A stretch of DNA of 64,000 nt from Helianthus annuus (GCF_002127325.2 NC_035448.2:87376638-87440637), one strand, 5' to 3'. Shown: positions 25,400 to 38,558, counted from the first letter of the stretch. Notes: a model not told the origin generated them from the letters alone. Numbers and translations are program-made.

Positions 25400-26511
25400 A
25401 ATACGCAATACAACACTTAATCTAGCTCGTAAATCGAATCCGAATCAGAAAACTAGCAAACGGATCTTCGCTGTCCGAATGGACATCCGATCGGATGACC
25501 GTCCGATCGGATGGCCATTCGACCGAACAACCGTCCAACCCAACACACTTGCACCGCCATACTGTCACTCTCACACTATAAATACCCGCTGTCACATCAC
25601 TGTTCACTGATGTGACAGCCTCCTCCGACCAAGAAGCTTCCAACTCGTTCTAAGGCACTTTTCTTTCGATTTCACGCGATTCTTGTAAGTTTTCCCCTTG
25701 AATCTTGTTTCATCACTACACACTTTCTCACTAGATTCTTCATCAAAATCATATGTTTCCACCATAAAATCTTTTGATTTGGACCTTTGAAGGTGACATC
25801 ATCATTGGGTGCTTATGTCACTGGTTGAATGACGTCATCTTACCGAGAATGGTGCCAATCTTAGGAATTTCTACACGTTTTTACACAAATCTCTGCATAG
25901 ATCTAAGTATTTTCAACTAATAACAACTTTTCTTCAAACCTTCTTAACTTTTCTCCTCAACTCAGTGGAATCTGGATCCAAAACAGGCTTAGGACTTGTT
26001 CCTTAGTCTGGAGTCGGCTCGATAACGAATTCCCACCGGAGAGATGACCGATCTACGGGTCATACATGAAACATCGTCAAGGACAGTTACCCTGATCGAA
26101 TGTGGTGATTCCCATCCGATCAGACAAGCTGAACCTTGATGGTTTTCCGTTGTTTTGATACGTTAACATGTCATCTCCGCTAAACTTGAACTTAGAAATT
26201 TTACAAAGGTCTCAAAAGAACAAGATCACAACAGTCGAATGATCATCCGATCGGACGATCATCGAACCGAGCGACCTGTTCCCTGTAGCCTTCAACACTT
26301 AAACTATCTTGAAGCAGTTGAGAAAGGGTGATGTTTACAAGAGTGGTTTGAAGATAAACTGAGGAAACTTATTTAGTTTTATGATTTGTTTGGAAACAAT
26401 ATCTGTTTTGAACTTGTTTGAACTTTTAGTATTTGGTTGTTTAAGGTTATTTTAAAGTTTGTTTCTGTTTGACATAAGTTGTCATTTTTCTTACAATACT
26501 TAGGGGGAAAC
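25400..26511 (+). other. Possible 3' untranslated part of a copia-like element
   Basis: No gene is visible. Palindromic ATCCGATCGGAT motifs occur at about 25485-25512 and 26248-26262. A TATA-like CTATAAATACCC lies near 25577, followed by the inverted repeat CTGTCACATCA/TGATGTGACAG (25590-25620). A purine tract, TAGGGGGAAA at 26501-26510, immediately precedes the LTR that follows. Confidence 0.45.
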
Positions 26512-27250
26512 TGTTAGGAAACTTTTCATGTAAGAATTGAAGAAAAGGATACTCAGCCTGATCTATAGAAGAAGACAAAGTCCTGAAGATCAAAACAACA
26601 AGAAGAAACGAGATAGGACACCTGAAATGAACAATGCATCTTCCTCTGGAAATCAGAAGCTGATCAAGAACAAGAGAAGGCTATCAGAAAAGGCCATTCT
26701 GATGGATCTGATGATATTTCTGATGAATATCAGTTTCTGGTAAAATCTGATCATCGGATTTTCTGATGATTTGTTCATCAAAATTTCTGATGAAGTGGTT
26801 ATCAAAAATTCTGATGAAGACCACTTGTCTGAACAGGTTCTATCCTGCCACAATTATCGAAGCAAGTTGACACAATTGGATTCATTGAATATGTTAAAAA
26901 GCTACTTTTTGCAGGACAAGTGCATGAATAAACAAATGTTTATTCATGCCCAAGACTTTCTATAAATAGAAAGCTCTTTAGCAAAGGACGATGAGTTAAG
27001 CCTAGTATTCAATACATACTACAAAACCCCATTGCCTTTTCACCTCAGAATTTCACTAGTATTCGTTTAGTTAATAACCGAACAATCACCATGTAAACCA
27101 TTTTGTTTCAATGTGATATAAACTTTAAAATTTTGTAATTCTTGTTTCTTGAAAGTTTGATCTCTATTTCCGCACACTATCTTCATATCTGTTGTAATCA
27201 CTTGCCATATTACGAGAAAAGAAAGTTTTTAAGTCCAACTGGGACCAACA
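26512..27250 (+). repeat. Copia-like 3' or solo LTR, 739 bp
   Basis: Starts TGTTAGGAAAC directly after a purine tract and ends GGGACCAACA. A TATAAATA box lies at 26961-26968. The region 26650-26830 contains several TCTGATGA/TCAGAA repeats. The short open frames here are not genes. Confidence 0.65.
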
Positions 27251-27689
27251 ATATATCTTAGTATACAATTGCCATGTCGATTTGAGACATTTTCTATACA
27301 TGTGTTATGTAAACCAAACTTGTATGCTCACCGACGATTTTGTGTTGACGAATACTTTATATACATGATTGCAGGAAATTGATGATGATACGACAAGAGA
27401 AACACTTATGATGGACTAGAAACTCATCCAAAATTTCATTTTATCTTTTCTCCTTATGTTTTTATGTTATTTTCCAATATGTTGTACTTTCCATTTTAAG
27501 GCAATGTAACTTTTAATGATGGTATGAAATTGAGTTATTAAATTATGTCACAGTCATAGTATTATGTTTTCTTTGAACAATCTAGTTCGTCTCACTTCAA
27601 TGTTTTCGCCCTCAGTTGGGGTATGACATTATATAACGGTGTTTTACAAAGGGTTTTACAAAATATATTAAAATATGTGATTTAATTTG

Positions 27690-28119
27690 TGTAGGATCAT
27701 TGACTCGATCTAATGAGTCGATCAGAAGAGTTCTAATCCAAACCAAAGGCGGAATTCAATGATTCGGACATAATTGCAGCTTGTTTAACACTTAGAATCA
27801 CTTTAACTGTCGTTTGTATTGATTTGAAAGCTATTACAGATCACTCGACACTTCGGCAGCACCTCTGCTCCGGAATCAGAATGTTACAAATGAAAGACCA
27901 AGCTCACCTATTTATAGACATGGCCAGTCTGCACGAACCAGTACAGACCAGGTCGTGCAACCTGGTCACTTCATACGAACTGTGTTATCCAGTTCGTGCG
28001 AACTAGACTGACAACATTAAATTCCTATTTTCTTGATTACCAAGCTCTAGTCTATCCTATCTAGATTACATTACACGATACAAGACATAAGACAAAGTCA
28101 ACAGACATATGCACCAACA
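27690..28119 (-). repeat. 3' LTR of copy A, 430 bp
   Basis: On the minus strand it begins TGTTGGTGCATATG and ends GATCCTACA. It aligns with 33384-33839 at both ends, but the middle has diverged. ATTTG at 27685-27689 should be one target-duplication copy. Confidence 0.8.
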
Positions 28120-29905
28120 AACTCCCCCTTGGATGTTGACGAGTCTTCGGTGTATTGAGTCTTCAGTCTTGATCGGTCTTCTCGCTCTCTCCAAAGTATC
28201 TAACACTATAAGCATCCTCATCAATCTCTCTCTTCTTCTTGATCATTAGCATCAGCAGCTGAGTCTGGCTCTTTTAAACTTCAAACTCCCCTCTGCTAAT
28301 AGACTCCCCCTTAAGTTGTTCCTGGGATCGCAATCTGACATAGCACTTTCACAGGTTCAGGAACTTTTCATGGCTCCCCGTAGCAACAGGATCAGGAACC
28401 TGGCTTTTATCTACACAATTCTCTACTCAAAAATAAATTTTACATTTGTTAAAATTTAACAATTTTAGAATCCACTTGCAGATATCATTCAATTTATCAA
28501 CAATAGTTTTATCAAGTTCAAATAAATGACCTTGATTAACTAACACTTAAATCAGCTTTAACTTCATTTTTTTAATTTCAAAGACACTCTCCCAAACCTG
28601 TTGTTCATCATGTTTAGCACTCGGAATTTTGAAAACCAGCTTTCCAACATCAGTTGTTGAAAATAAGATGAAATCAAATCTTTTTTATTTTTCAAAATTT
28701 TATGCTAAAATACATTGACAATCTTTTTGGATTTTTTCTTTAATGAAAAGCAGCAAAGAAATATTTACAGACAATATTTTTGTGAGGTTGTGTAAGAGGA
28801 TCATATCAGTTTATGAGACAAATCACTAACACCGTTGAGCTTTAAACACTTTAAGTTCTAAACGATTCACTTAGATTGTCAGTATACTGATCCACTTAAA
28901 TTTTTACACAAAGTTCAACTATTTCGAGATACGAGATTAGTATTTTAAGCACTTAAACTTATTCGCGTGTCCCACCTCAGAATATACTCCCGTATCCAGA
29001 CTCCTATATTCAGTCTTACGGGTGAGTGTACACTAAAGATATCTGTAAACGGGTAATGCCGAGACCATGAGAGCTCAGGTTAGAACTTCCGTTCAGACAA
29101 AGAGATGATGGCTCGACTTTTAGTGTGTCTCGTTTGGGGATCTTTTCTTCAACAGATGATTAGCATATTTCAGTGTTTCATCATTTTTATGTTGAGGGTG
29201 GGCTTCATGATTAAAGCAGTGCAGAGTATTATACGAGGACTAGGCTATTGCTTCCGCAAAATCCGAAGTCCTGGTATAATACCCCAGATATCATCACGCA
29301 CAAAGACCTAGTATGTCAGAAATAGAAAGCCCCTCAAACAAGATTTCAGGGGTTACCTATATTTCCGAGAGATGTTCCCCACGAAATTAGTAAGCTATTT
29401 GATATTTAGGTTTATATCTCGAAAACAATCTACTGAATGTGTAAAAACCTACTGGCATATCTTCAGTGAGACCGTTTATCACATTTGACTTTCCAATTCT
29501 TTAGCGTGCTGTAAGAGTCCACTAATGTACTATCATTTCCTCCTTTTTACAACAAAACTCATTTTTGGATTTTTCAATGTTTTTAGCTTTTTAGATTTTA
29601 TCATGTTTTTGGATTTTTCAAATTTTCAAAATTTTTAAATTTTTTACTCCCCCTAAAATCAAATATACATTTCAAGTTTTGATTTTCCGGGAAAATTTGA
29701 AAATGAACACAATAAATTGTACATATAAACTGATAAACTGTCATGAATTGCTTCAATTCGCCATCCACTTGGCATAAACAATCAGAACTCCCCCTGACAA
29801 CAAACTATTTTCCCATTATGATTTCAAAAGACTTAAGTTTGTTTTAATCAAAATGGTTTTTCCAAAAAATTAGTTTTATTTGTCATCACTTGTAGGATCG
29901 GGGAT
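28120..29905 (-). other. 3' untranslated region with multiple polypurine tracts (copy A)
   Basis: Minus-strand AGGGGGAGT-type tracts occur at about 28120, 28306, 29645 and 29790, with weaker ones between. The sequence is shared with 33840-35783 at matching positions, which shows it is part of the element. No open reading frame is conserved. Confidence 0.7.
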
Positions 29906-32900
29906 TCATTCATCACCTTGTTGTCCAAAAACATTTTTCAAGAATGATGCCGATTCATGCTCCACGATTACCAACTTGGGAGCTCCGGCAAGTCAGGATT
30001 TTATTTTTTAAAGAATCTCACCCATACCTGAGGAATCATGGGTGAACCATCCTCATTTGGTTTAACAATTTTTGATTCATAAAATTCTTTACTCCCTTCA
30101 CCTTCCCATCATTCATCTTCCCAAAAATGTGTAACAATTTGCCATTAAAAGCGTTTTCAGCATCAAATTCTTTCTCATCAGCGAAGAATTGATCTGAAAT
30201 CTCAATCTTACCAACTTTTGATTTCAAATATCCGTTTGACAATGGTGGAAAGTTTTCATCATCCATCGTCGGAACGGAATTCTCACCTTTTTCCACAACA
30301 AGTGGCTCCTCTGACTTTGACGAGTCAGATTCATTACCTGAACTATCATCTGAATTTTTAACAACCCATTTTTGTTTGTTTAAATTTGCTCTTCTTTTGT
30401 AAAAATGTTTCGAACTTTCACCAACTTCGAAAGTCGAATTTTTGAACTCCTTAAATTTCTCTGTTGGTTGTTCTTTTTGATCAACACATTTTTCTTTAAA
30501 TTTAGAGTTAGAAGAAACTCCCTGTTTTGTGTTGGTTGGCTTTGAGCAATTCCATGCAATATGTCCAACCTCTTTACATTTGAAACAGGTTCTTCGTTCA
30601 ACTCTTGGTTTAGATTCCTTCAACATACTCTTTTCCTTTTAGCGAGAAACTCTTTGTTTGACTGTCTCCAGAACGGTTTCTCTTTCTCCTCTTCAGAACT
30701 TGTCCCAGAAACAAATTTAGTTTTTTGTTTATAAATTTTCACATTTTTATGATTTTCTGGTGGAATAAAACCTAATGCTATCTTTTTGAAATTACTGTTA
30801 TGGTTTGGTTTCTTTCGATAACCCAAACCAGAACTGTAACCTTTTTTCTTGTTCAATCTTTATTGAACTCTTGAAGTGTATTTTTTAGGTTTTTCAGTAA
30901 GATTTACATCTTTTATTTCAGAAATATTAATTTCTGTTAATTTGAAAACCTTGTTAATCATTTCAGCTTTAACACTTCTTTTGGGAAATTCTTCATCAGA
31001 ATATAATTTGTCAGAATCATTCAAAGTATATGCTACTTTGAATGTTTCGTCATTCAAATTATTTTGTGACATCAGAAAATATTTATTGTAAACCCTTTTA
31101 ACCGTTGAACTCGAGCTTTTGTCTGACGAACTCGACTTTTCAGATTTAGACTCTGACTTTGACTCTTCATCTTTATCCGACACCTGATCGACCACTTTCT
31201 TAATTAACTCGACTCATGATCAGTGTCAGACGCTGTGAAGGTGACATCAATATCATCTGGCAATCCATCGATAGACTCGGATTTCAGATTCAGATTGAGT
31301 GCTTTATCCACCTTATCAAATTCTTGGGGGGTATAGCCATCCCACATTGGATTTGGTACTCTGTTATACTTCAAACCAGCTTCTTACCAGAATTTTCTTC
31401 ATCATCTGCAAACTTATGAGCTGCAACGGCATGATAGATGCGATCAATAATATACTCTGAACTTTGATAACTTCGCAGTAAATTGTTCACTCTTTCGGTT
31501 TCAATCTTCATTGTTGCCAATTCTTGTTTCAGCTCAGCATTCATCTCAATATATCCGTTGATTGCTCTTTGCTTTTGAAGAACTGTTGCTTTTAGAAGAT
31601 TTTACATCTGATTATCCTCATTACAAGCTCCTTTGTACAAGTTCACTTTACTGCTTAGGAGATCATATGACTCCTTTATGCTCCTCACATTGTGCAGTAA
31701 GTTCTCTTTGAGCTTTTCCAATTCAGCCAACTGTATATCTTTCTCAGCACAATCTTTGCAAGATACTAAACACTTTGTACAAGGTTTTTCAACCTCTATA
31801 ATCTTTTCAACTTCAACTATTTTTTCAACTTCGACGATTTTTTCAACTATTTTCTCCACTTCAACAATTTTTTCAACTTCAACTATTTTCTCCACCATTT
31901 TTTCAATCACAAACGGTTCTTTCTCAAATTCTACCTTTACTTCATTCTCTTCAACCTCGACCTTCTGTGTCGGTTTTTCTTCAACTTTTGCCTTTTCTTC
32001 AGCAATCCTTCTTGCTTCAATTTCTTCTTCAACAACCTTTCTTGCTTCCAATTCTCTCTTCAGTCTAGCAGCCCTTTTCTCTTTCAACATCTCGATTTTA
32101 TCTGCAAAAAACAAATTAAAACTATAAGAATCCAATTGTTTTCTAGCTTTATTAATATACTCTTCCTCATCATTAGTATCTTCATCACTTCCTGAAGATT
32201 TAAAAATCGGTTGTCTTCTAGGACAGTTCTTAGATTTAACTGATTCTTCTCCTGAGGTTGAGTCTTCAAAGATTCAAGCAACAAATGCTTTAGAAACTGA
32301 AGGTCGGTCAGGATCATAATCATCCCAATTAAAGCCTTCTGGAATTCTCTCATCATCTTGGTTTATCAGACCATAACAAGCACTCTTTGATTCTTCAATA
32401 GTACGTGGTTGTTGAGCAACGTGATGATAAATTGCTTTTTCTATGATAGTCGTTGTTTCCCAAAGGATCTTGTCTTCCAGTTGCTTCTCTATTTGTACAC
32501 TCTCGTTTAAATTCCCTTTTTCTCGGCAACGAAAACAAGTAACCTTCGATTTGTCGAAACCTAGCTGAGATCTAGCAGCTTCACGAAGATCATATCTCCC
32601 GGTGATCTGTTTGAACTTTTCTGCTCTTCTCAAAACGCTAGCTAAACACCACTTGATGTCCATCAACTCAAGTTCCTCAGAATCAATCTGGTCATAATCC
32701 TCTTTATTGAGCATCGGATTTCCGATTCTTCCAGCAACTAAGCTTTCATACGACTCTAACACAGTACAAGAGATGCCATGTGTTGCTTTGAAATATCTGG
32801 AGAGAAATTTTGACCATTTTGAATGTTTAATGTCACATTGCATTGCAAATTTGTTGAACTTTGTTGTTGAGAACTTGGTGTTGAGAAATTTGGTTCAAAA

Positions 32901-33383
32901 CGTGTATAAGACGAAGAATATCCACTGCTCTGATTTATATTGCTTGCATTTGTTCCAGAAGTACCATCAGCACTGAATGCAGTTTGAATCTTCGGACTCG
33001 GAGTGGTCTCAATCTTGTTTTCTCTGTAGTATAGACTAACATCCTGTTGAGCACCCGGATTTCTCAATGTAGCAGTTTTTCGCATTGCTAGCTCATGTTC
33101 TTCCAACTTTTGGATAAACTTACACAAATTCATATCTTCAGATTATCGGTTATGCTTTAAAATCAACAGATATGTTCCCCATTCATTCTGTGGTAACGCA
33201 TCAGCTAGCTTATCAACCCATTCTTCATCTTCTTTCTTGATGTCAAATCTTTTCATTTCTTGGACAAGATGACAATATGTCTTGATAATCTTCCTAGTCG
33301 TCTCACCTTCAAAAGTTGTAAACATATCAAACGATTTTTTTAGCAATGCACGTTTATTTTTTATCATATCAGCATTCCCTTAA
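29906..33383 (-). pseudogene. Sirevirus-like gag, broken (copy A)
   Basis: This Gag coats copia particles. It is split into at least seven frames by stops and frameshifts. In order on the minus strand these are: a UBN2-type Gag core (33367-33143, ETTRKIIKTYCHLVQEMKRF); a segment with a damaged first zinc knuckle (CFRCREKGNLNES, near 32545); and a coiled-coil region with tandem EKIVEV repeats (31900-31800). These are followed by a CX2CX3CX2C cluster (CTKCLVSCKDC), Ser/Lys-rich linkers and a second knuckle (CFKCKEVGHIAWNC, near 30575). The end is near the stop at 29906-29908. The first part, homologous to 42046-42435, is missing because copy B interrupts it. Confidence 0.75.
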
Positions 33384-33839
33384 TGTAGGATCGTTTGCAC
33401 GACCAAAACGAGTCGTTCAGAAGAGTTCTAATCAATACGAGAGGCGGAAACAAACGTATCGACTTTGAATCAGCTTGATATACACTTTAATTGTCTTGTT
33501 TATTGATATAACAACATTTTACAGGCTGTAGACACTTCGGCAGCACCTCAGCACCGGAATCACAAAGTTACAAATGAAATCACCAAGGCACGTTTTTATA
33601 GGCAGCCCATTTCGTACGAAACAGACTCACATGAAATGGCCAATGCTATTTCGTACGAAATGGACACATCCATTTCGTGCGAACTGGACTTCTCATTTCG
33701 TGCGAAATGGCCACAACCATTTCGTGCGAAATGGCCACTACCTACATGATTCTCAATTTTGTCGTATATCGTGCCCTGATCTATCTAATCTATTTCAAGA
33801 CTCGATACACGACGAAGTCGACAGACATATGCACCAACA
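33384..33839 (-). repeat. 3' LTR of copy B, 456 bp
   Basis: Same ends as the copy A LTR. The middle holds a cluster of palindromes, TTTCGTACGAAA at 33610 and 33649 and ATTTCGTGCGAAAT at about 33695 and 33720, with a fifth half-site near 33672. Confidence 0.82.
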
Positions 33840-35783
33840 GACTCCCCCTTGGATGTTGACGAAGTCTTCGGTGTCGAGTCTTCGGTATGTCACTTCTTCA
33901 GTCTTGATCAGTCTTCGTGCTCTTTCCAAAGTATCTGACAGTGTAAGCATCCATTAAACTCTATCTTCTTCTCTCTATCAGCAGCTAACCTCTCCCTTGG
34001 ATGTTAATCTAAACTTCAATCTCCTCCTTTTCTCGTTCATTCCTAGAATCTTAATCCTGGCTCTATCCTCTTTCATCAGCTTCTATCTTTAACAATCTTT
34101 CAGGATCAGAAACTGGCTCTTGCATCTTCAGACTCCCCTTTGCTAGCAGACTCCCCCTTAAATTGTTCCGGGATCATAATCTAACATAACTCTTGTTCTA
34201 GAATCGAAACCTGTCTCACACTCTGCTCAGGCTTAGACACGGGGACCTGCACAAATCTCTACCTCAAAAGATAAATTTCATTTTATGACAATTTAATTTT
34301 GGCTTACCACCTGTAATTTGAACATTCAGATTTGACATTTTCATTATTTTGAAATCATTTAATCATTTAGAAATCTTTTCTCTTTTCAAACAGACTCCCC
34401 CTCACATGTTGTTCATCATGTTTAGCACTAGGAATTTTGAAGATCAGCTCTCCATCATCAGTTGTCAAAAATCTTTTTGTATTTTCAAATATTTATACTA
34501 AAAACACAATATTTTTGGATTTAATGAAAAGCTGTAAAGAGATATTTACAGATAATATTTTTGTGAGTTTGTGTAAAAGGATCATATCAGTTTTTGAGAC
34601 AAATCACTAACACCGTTAAGCTTTAAACATTTTAAGTTCTAAACGATTCACGTAGATTGTCAGTATACTGATCCACTTAAATTTTCACACAAAGTTCAAC
34701 TGTTTCGAGATACGAATTAGTGTTTTAAGAACTTTAAACTTATTCGTGTGTACCACCTCAGAATATACTCCCGTATCCAGACTCCTATATTCAGTCTTAC
34801 AGGTGAATGTACACTAATGATATCTGTAAACGGGTAAATGCGAGACCATGAGAGCTCAGGTTAGAACTTCCGTTCAGACAAAGAGATGATGGCTCGTCTT
34901 TCGGTGTGTCCCGTTTGGGGATCTTTTCTTCAACAGCACATAATTAGCATTTTACAATGTTTCATCTTTTTTTATGCTGAGGGTGGGCTTTATGATTAAA
35001 GCAGTGCAGAGTATTATATGAGGACTAGGCTATTGCTTCCGTAAAATCAGAAGTCCTGGTATAATACCCTAGATATCATTACGCACAAAGACCAAGTATG
35101 TCAGAAATAGAAAGCCCTTTAAACAAGATTTCAGGGGTTACCCATATATCCAAAAGATGTTCCCCACGAGATAAGTAAGTATTTCTATTTAGGTTTATAT
35201 CTCGAAAACAATCTACTGAATGTATAAAAACCTACTGGCATATCCTCAGTGAGATCGTTTAACACTGTTAACTTTCCAATTCTTTAGCGTGCTGTGATAG
35301 TCCACTGATGTACTATCATTTCCTCTTTTTCACAACAAAACTCGATTTTTGATTTTTCGATGTTTTTGGCTTTTTAGATTTTATCATGTTTTTGGATTTT
35401 TCAAATTTTTGAAATTTCTAAAATTTTCTACTCCCCCTAAAATCAAAAATATGTTTCAATTTTTGATTTTCAAGGAAAAATTTGAAAACAAACTGTACAA
35501 ATAAAGTGACAAACTGATTTTCAAGCTTCAATTCTCCATCCACTGGGCATAAACAATCAAAACTCCCCTGACAATAAACTATTTTCCCATTATGATTTCA
35601 AAACACTTAAGTTTGTTTTAATCAAAATGGGTTTTCCGGAAAATAAGTTTTGTTGATTTTACCACTTGTAACATTGGGGTTTCATCACATTGTTTTTCAA
35701 ACCATTTGAATGAAAGTTAAATCAAGTTCAAATTAATGACCTTGATTAACCACTTGTAGGAGAAAACCTCTTTTTCAACCTCT
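33840..35783 (-). other. 3' untranslated region with multiple polypurine tracts (copy B)
   Basis: Minus-strand AGGGGGAGT-like tracts occur at about 33841, 34148, 34395 and 35430. The order and text match copy A's 28120-29905. No gene is visible. Confidence 0.7.
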
Positions 35784-35788
35784 TGTAG
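35784..35788. other. Target-site duplication of solo LTR, left (TGTAG)
   Basis: TGTAG is repeated exactly at 38559-38563 on the other side of the insertion. Confidence 0.85.
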
Positions 35789-36304
35789 TGTCACACCCCC
35801 AAAATCCACCTGCGGAGTATCACCGCTTGGGAGCGTGACTGACCAGGATCAAGCCACGAATCATATTGAACATGTAATTAATATCAAGTAAAATAAATGC
35901 AAACCAATCATTCAATACGATAGGTGTTCAAAACATAATTATAGTATCAAGTGTAGCGGAAGCATAAGTACGAAAACCCAATGTATATCATAGTTCAAAT
36001 GTTTAAATGTTTTAACATGGCATCCACGATCCATGCTCCACAACGACCTGCTCCTCCCTGTGCAAGCTCCATAAGTACCTAAGGTCCTGCAAGGCATGCA
36101 GCAGAGAGTCAACAACTAGTTGAGCGAGTTCACAGTTAATAGTTCAGTAATTGTAGTAGTATAGTAAGCCCTGTGTTCGTTCCTTAAGTCATGTATCGTA
36201 TTAGTTCGTATCGCAGCCCTCTAGGCATGTATGCGAAGATTAGGGAAAATTCTCAAGTATTCTAGACTAGGTATGTTTGTATCGCGGCCTCCCGGCACCT
36301 GTGC

Positions 36305-36530
36305 GAAGTTTTAGTGTATAGTTCGCAGCCTTCCTAGGCATGTGTGCGAAGATTAGTCATATTATCGCAGCCAACCCTGGCATGTGTGCGAAGATCAGTC
36401 ATATTATCGCAGCCAACCCTGGCATGTGTGCGAAGATCAGTCATATTATCGCAGCCAACCCTGGCATGTGTGCGAAGATCAGTCATATTATCGCAGCCAA
36501 CCCCGGCGTGTGTGCGAAGATCAGTTCTAT
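36305..36530 (-). repeat. 42-bp tandem repeat in solo LTR
   Basis: Four near-exact units (TCGCAGCCAACCCTGGCATG and onward) plus diverged upstream units from about 36190. Because 42 is a multiple of three, it gives a repetitive open frame (MCAKISHIIAANPG units) that is not a gene. Confidence 0.8.
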
Positions 36531-37185
36531 AAGCATCACTAGTCTAGCAGTATCTTAACCAGTCACCTTCCTCACCCGAGGATCATATCACTACGTTCCA
36601 TTATCTAAAGAAGTACAAATAAATAAATCAATCCCATTCCCACCCTAGGAACCCCATGCCTTGGCTGTGTGAACTCACCTTGGTTTGCTCGGTATGCTAT
36701 GCTCTAGGGTTTATCAAGTGTCTAAGTCCGTTACACACGACCTAGGATATGTTGCACATCATACGATGTAAGTGTTTGCATCCAATTAGGGTTGGCAAGT
36801 CATTGATATTCAAGCAACTGTGTTTTGTGTGCTTATTGTGGACAGGATAATATCACATAGAATGCTCATACATGCAGGATCATACAGTTGTATTCAGTAT
36901 CATACGATTATGTATATAGAATCATGCATCACGTAAACAGTTAATCGTATTCACAGAATTTATGCATCACGTCTTTGATTTCACAGTTTAATCTAACGTA
37001 GATATTAATCTAATTGCCACTGTTAACATACTTAGTACATTTAGCAGCGTTAATAACTTCACAAGTTTAACGGAGTTGGTGGCTTACAAAGTGACATACA
37101 CATCTTAGCAGATTCAACATTATATAACACATATCTCAAGGCCTCATATTAATCACACACAAAGTCAGACAGGGCCTTGCCCTTC

Positions 37186-37735
37186 TTAAAACTCAGACAA
37201 GTGTGGGGGGGGGGGTTTCCCCTGTTCAAAAGTCGGACAAGAGGGTGGTGGGGGTTTAAAACTCGGATAAGGGGTGTGGGGGGTTAAAAGTCGGACAAAG
37301 AGGTTGTGGGGGTTAAAACTCGGACCCCATATCCCCTTGTCAAAACTCGGACAAAGGTTGGAAGCCCAAAAACTCGGACAACTTAATCCCCCAATTGCAA
37401 AAGTCGGACCCCTTAGCTTATACACCAAAAACTCGGACCATCTCCCTTGTTAATCAGAAGAAAATCGGACTCTTATCAATCATAAAAGATCGGACCCTTG
37501 CACACTTATGAAACTCGGACAGCATGTTATATGCTTAAACATCGGACTACATCACATACAATTAAAGGTCGGACATGTGTTCAATTGCAAAAACTCGGAT
37601 ACAAGGTTTTACAAAGGTCGGACATCATATTTTGTATACAAAACTCGGGTAACATCCAGTAACAAACTCAGACATATGAAACCTATCATTCAAAGGTCGG
37701 ACTAGATTTTAAGTTACAAAAGTCGGACCTAATTA
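37186..37735. repeat. Array of about twenty AAAACTCGGAC motifs
   Basis: The motif A3-4(C/G)TCGGAC recurs every 20-35 bp with unrelated spacers, some of them long G runs (for example near 37205 and 37245). Only the 11-base motif is conserved, so this is not an ordinary minisatellite. Confidence 0.7.
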
Positions 37736-38558
37736 GCATCATTATGCGAACAATCAAATCCTCATTGCAACAGTTACGTTTCTACAACAACAGTTACGTT
37801 TAGATGATCATTCCAAACCCTAATTCATGATTTTCACAGTGCGATAATCATTTATCCATCGATTATTCTAACATATCTTGTATCTAACCATCAGGCAATC
37901 GATTATACAACTAGTCCATCATCAATATCACAATAATCAGAATCAAATTAAAGCACAGAACCATCATATGAAAGCTAGGGTTTACAAGTATTACAATAAT
38001 CAAGAATTGATACAATCAAACAATCAATAAACGATTACCTTGAATTGATTCTAGTTAGGGTATGGAAATCAAGAGCGATGGATATCTTGTGCCAATGATG
38101 ATGGTGACGATGATTGCCAGAGAATGTGAAGTACGTGCTTAGTTTCTTGGGTGGTGATTAGTGAAAGGAATTAGGGTTAAGTATGATTTAAGTTTCACTA
38201 TTCGCATAAAGCACCCTAAAGAATTATCTATCACATATTTCATGCACAAGATATACGATTTACAGTTTCACCACCACATTTAAGTATTTGACAAGTCTTT
38301 CATAATCAATACATAACCATGCACAAACACACCATACACTTCATTGTATCAAAACGTTACAGTTCCACAACAACTTAAATGTGCAAGTAAACCACTAAAC
38401 AAACAATGAACGTGCAATAAATGCGAAATAGGAATCTTGGAAATTCGAGTTGTCACATTATCCCCAACTTGAAAGAAATTTCGTCCCGAAATTTAGCATG
38501 CGGTTACTGAGGAAGCTAGGTAAGTTGTATCGTTTACTGGTTTTCCTAGGGTGTCACA

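Larger units (their letters stand above)
24981..27627 (+). repeat. Tekay-like LTR remnant interrupted by a copia-like insertion
   Basis: The left end near 24981 (TATAACGCCCTGCGTCCCC) looks like the start of a chromovirus LTR. The right end near 27627 (CTCAGTTGGGGTATGACA) looks like the end of one. Between them, from about 25400 to 27250, lies unrelated copia-like sequence. The stretch 25070-25320 is a degenerate run of CTTGATACTTG units. Boundaries are approximate and no matching duplication was found. Confidence 0.45.
27690..33383 (-). mobile_element. Sirevirus-like Ty1/copia element A, pol-less, 3' part
   Basis: In minus orientation this reads gag, then a long 3' untranslated region with several AGGGGGAGT tracts, then a 430-bp LTR. 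It starts inside gag at 33383 because copy B is inserted there, and the 5' gag and 5' LTR are expected beyond the window. A long Gag with zinc knuckles and repeated polypurine tracts are hallmarks of the Sirevirus genus. No reverse transcriptase or integrase sequence lies between gag and the 3' region. Confidence 0.75.
35789..38558 (-). mobile_element. Solo LTR of a Tekay-like element, reverse orientation
   Basis: On the plus strand it starts TGTCACACCCCC and ends GGGTGTCACA, so it is an LTR read on the minus strand, flanked by TGTAG duplications. Length is about 2.77 kb. Near its minus-strand start (38458-38497) it contains a second junction-like motif, the AATTTCGGGACGAAATT palindrome plus CAAGTTGGGGATAATGTGACA. 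This is the same double-junction layout seen at 21290-21431. No internal genes remain, so it probably arose by recombination between two LTRs. It carries a 42-bp repeat and a TCGGAC motif array. Confidence 0.82.

Noticed and set aside
29105..29311. Small plus-strand protein of 68 codons
   Set aside because: It lies in the 3' untranslated region of copy A, and the matching place in copy B has stops.
31633..32127. Plus-strand frame with repeated TIFSTS units
   Set aside because: It is the antisense shadow of the EKIVEV coiled-coil coding repeat in gag copy A.
36340..36558. Repetitive open frame, or a CRISPR-like array
   Set aside because: It is a 42-bp tandem repeat without unique spacers in a plant LTR, and the unit length alone keeps the frame open.
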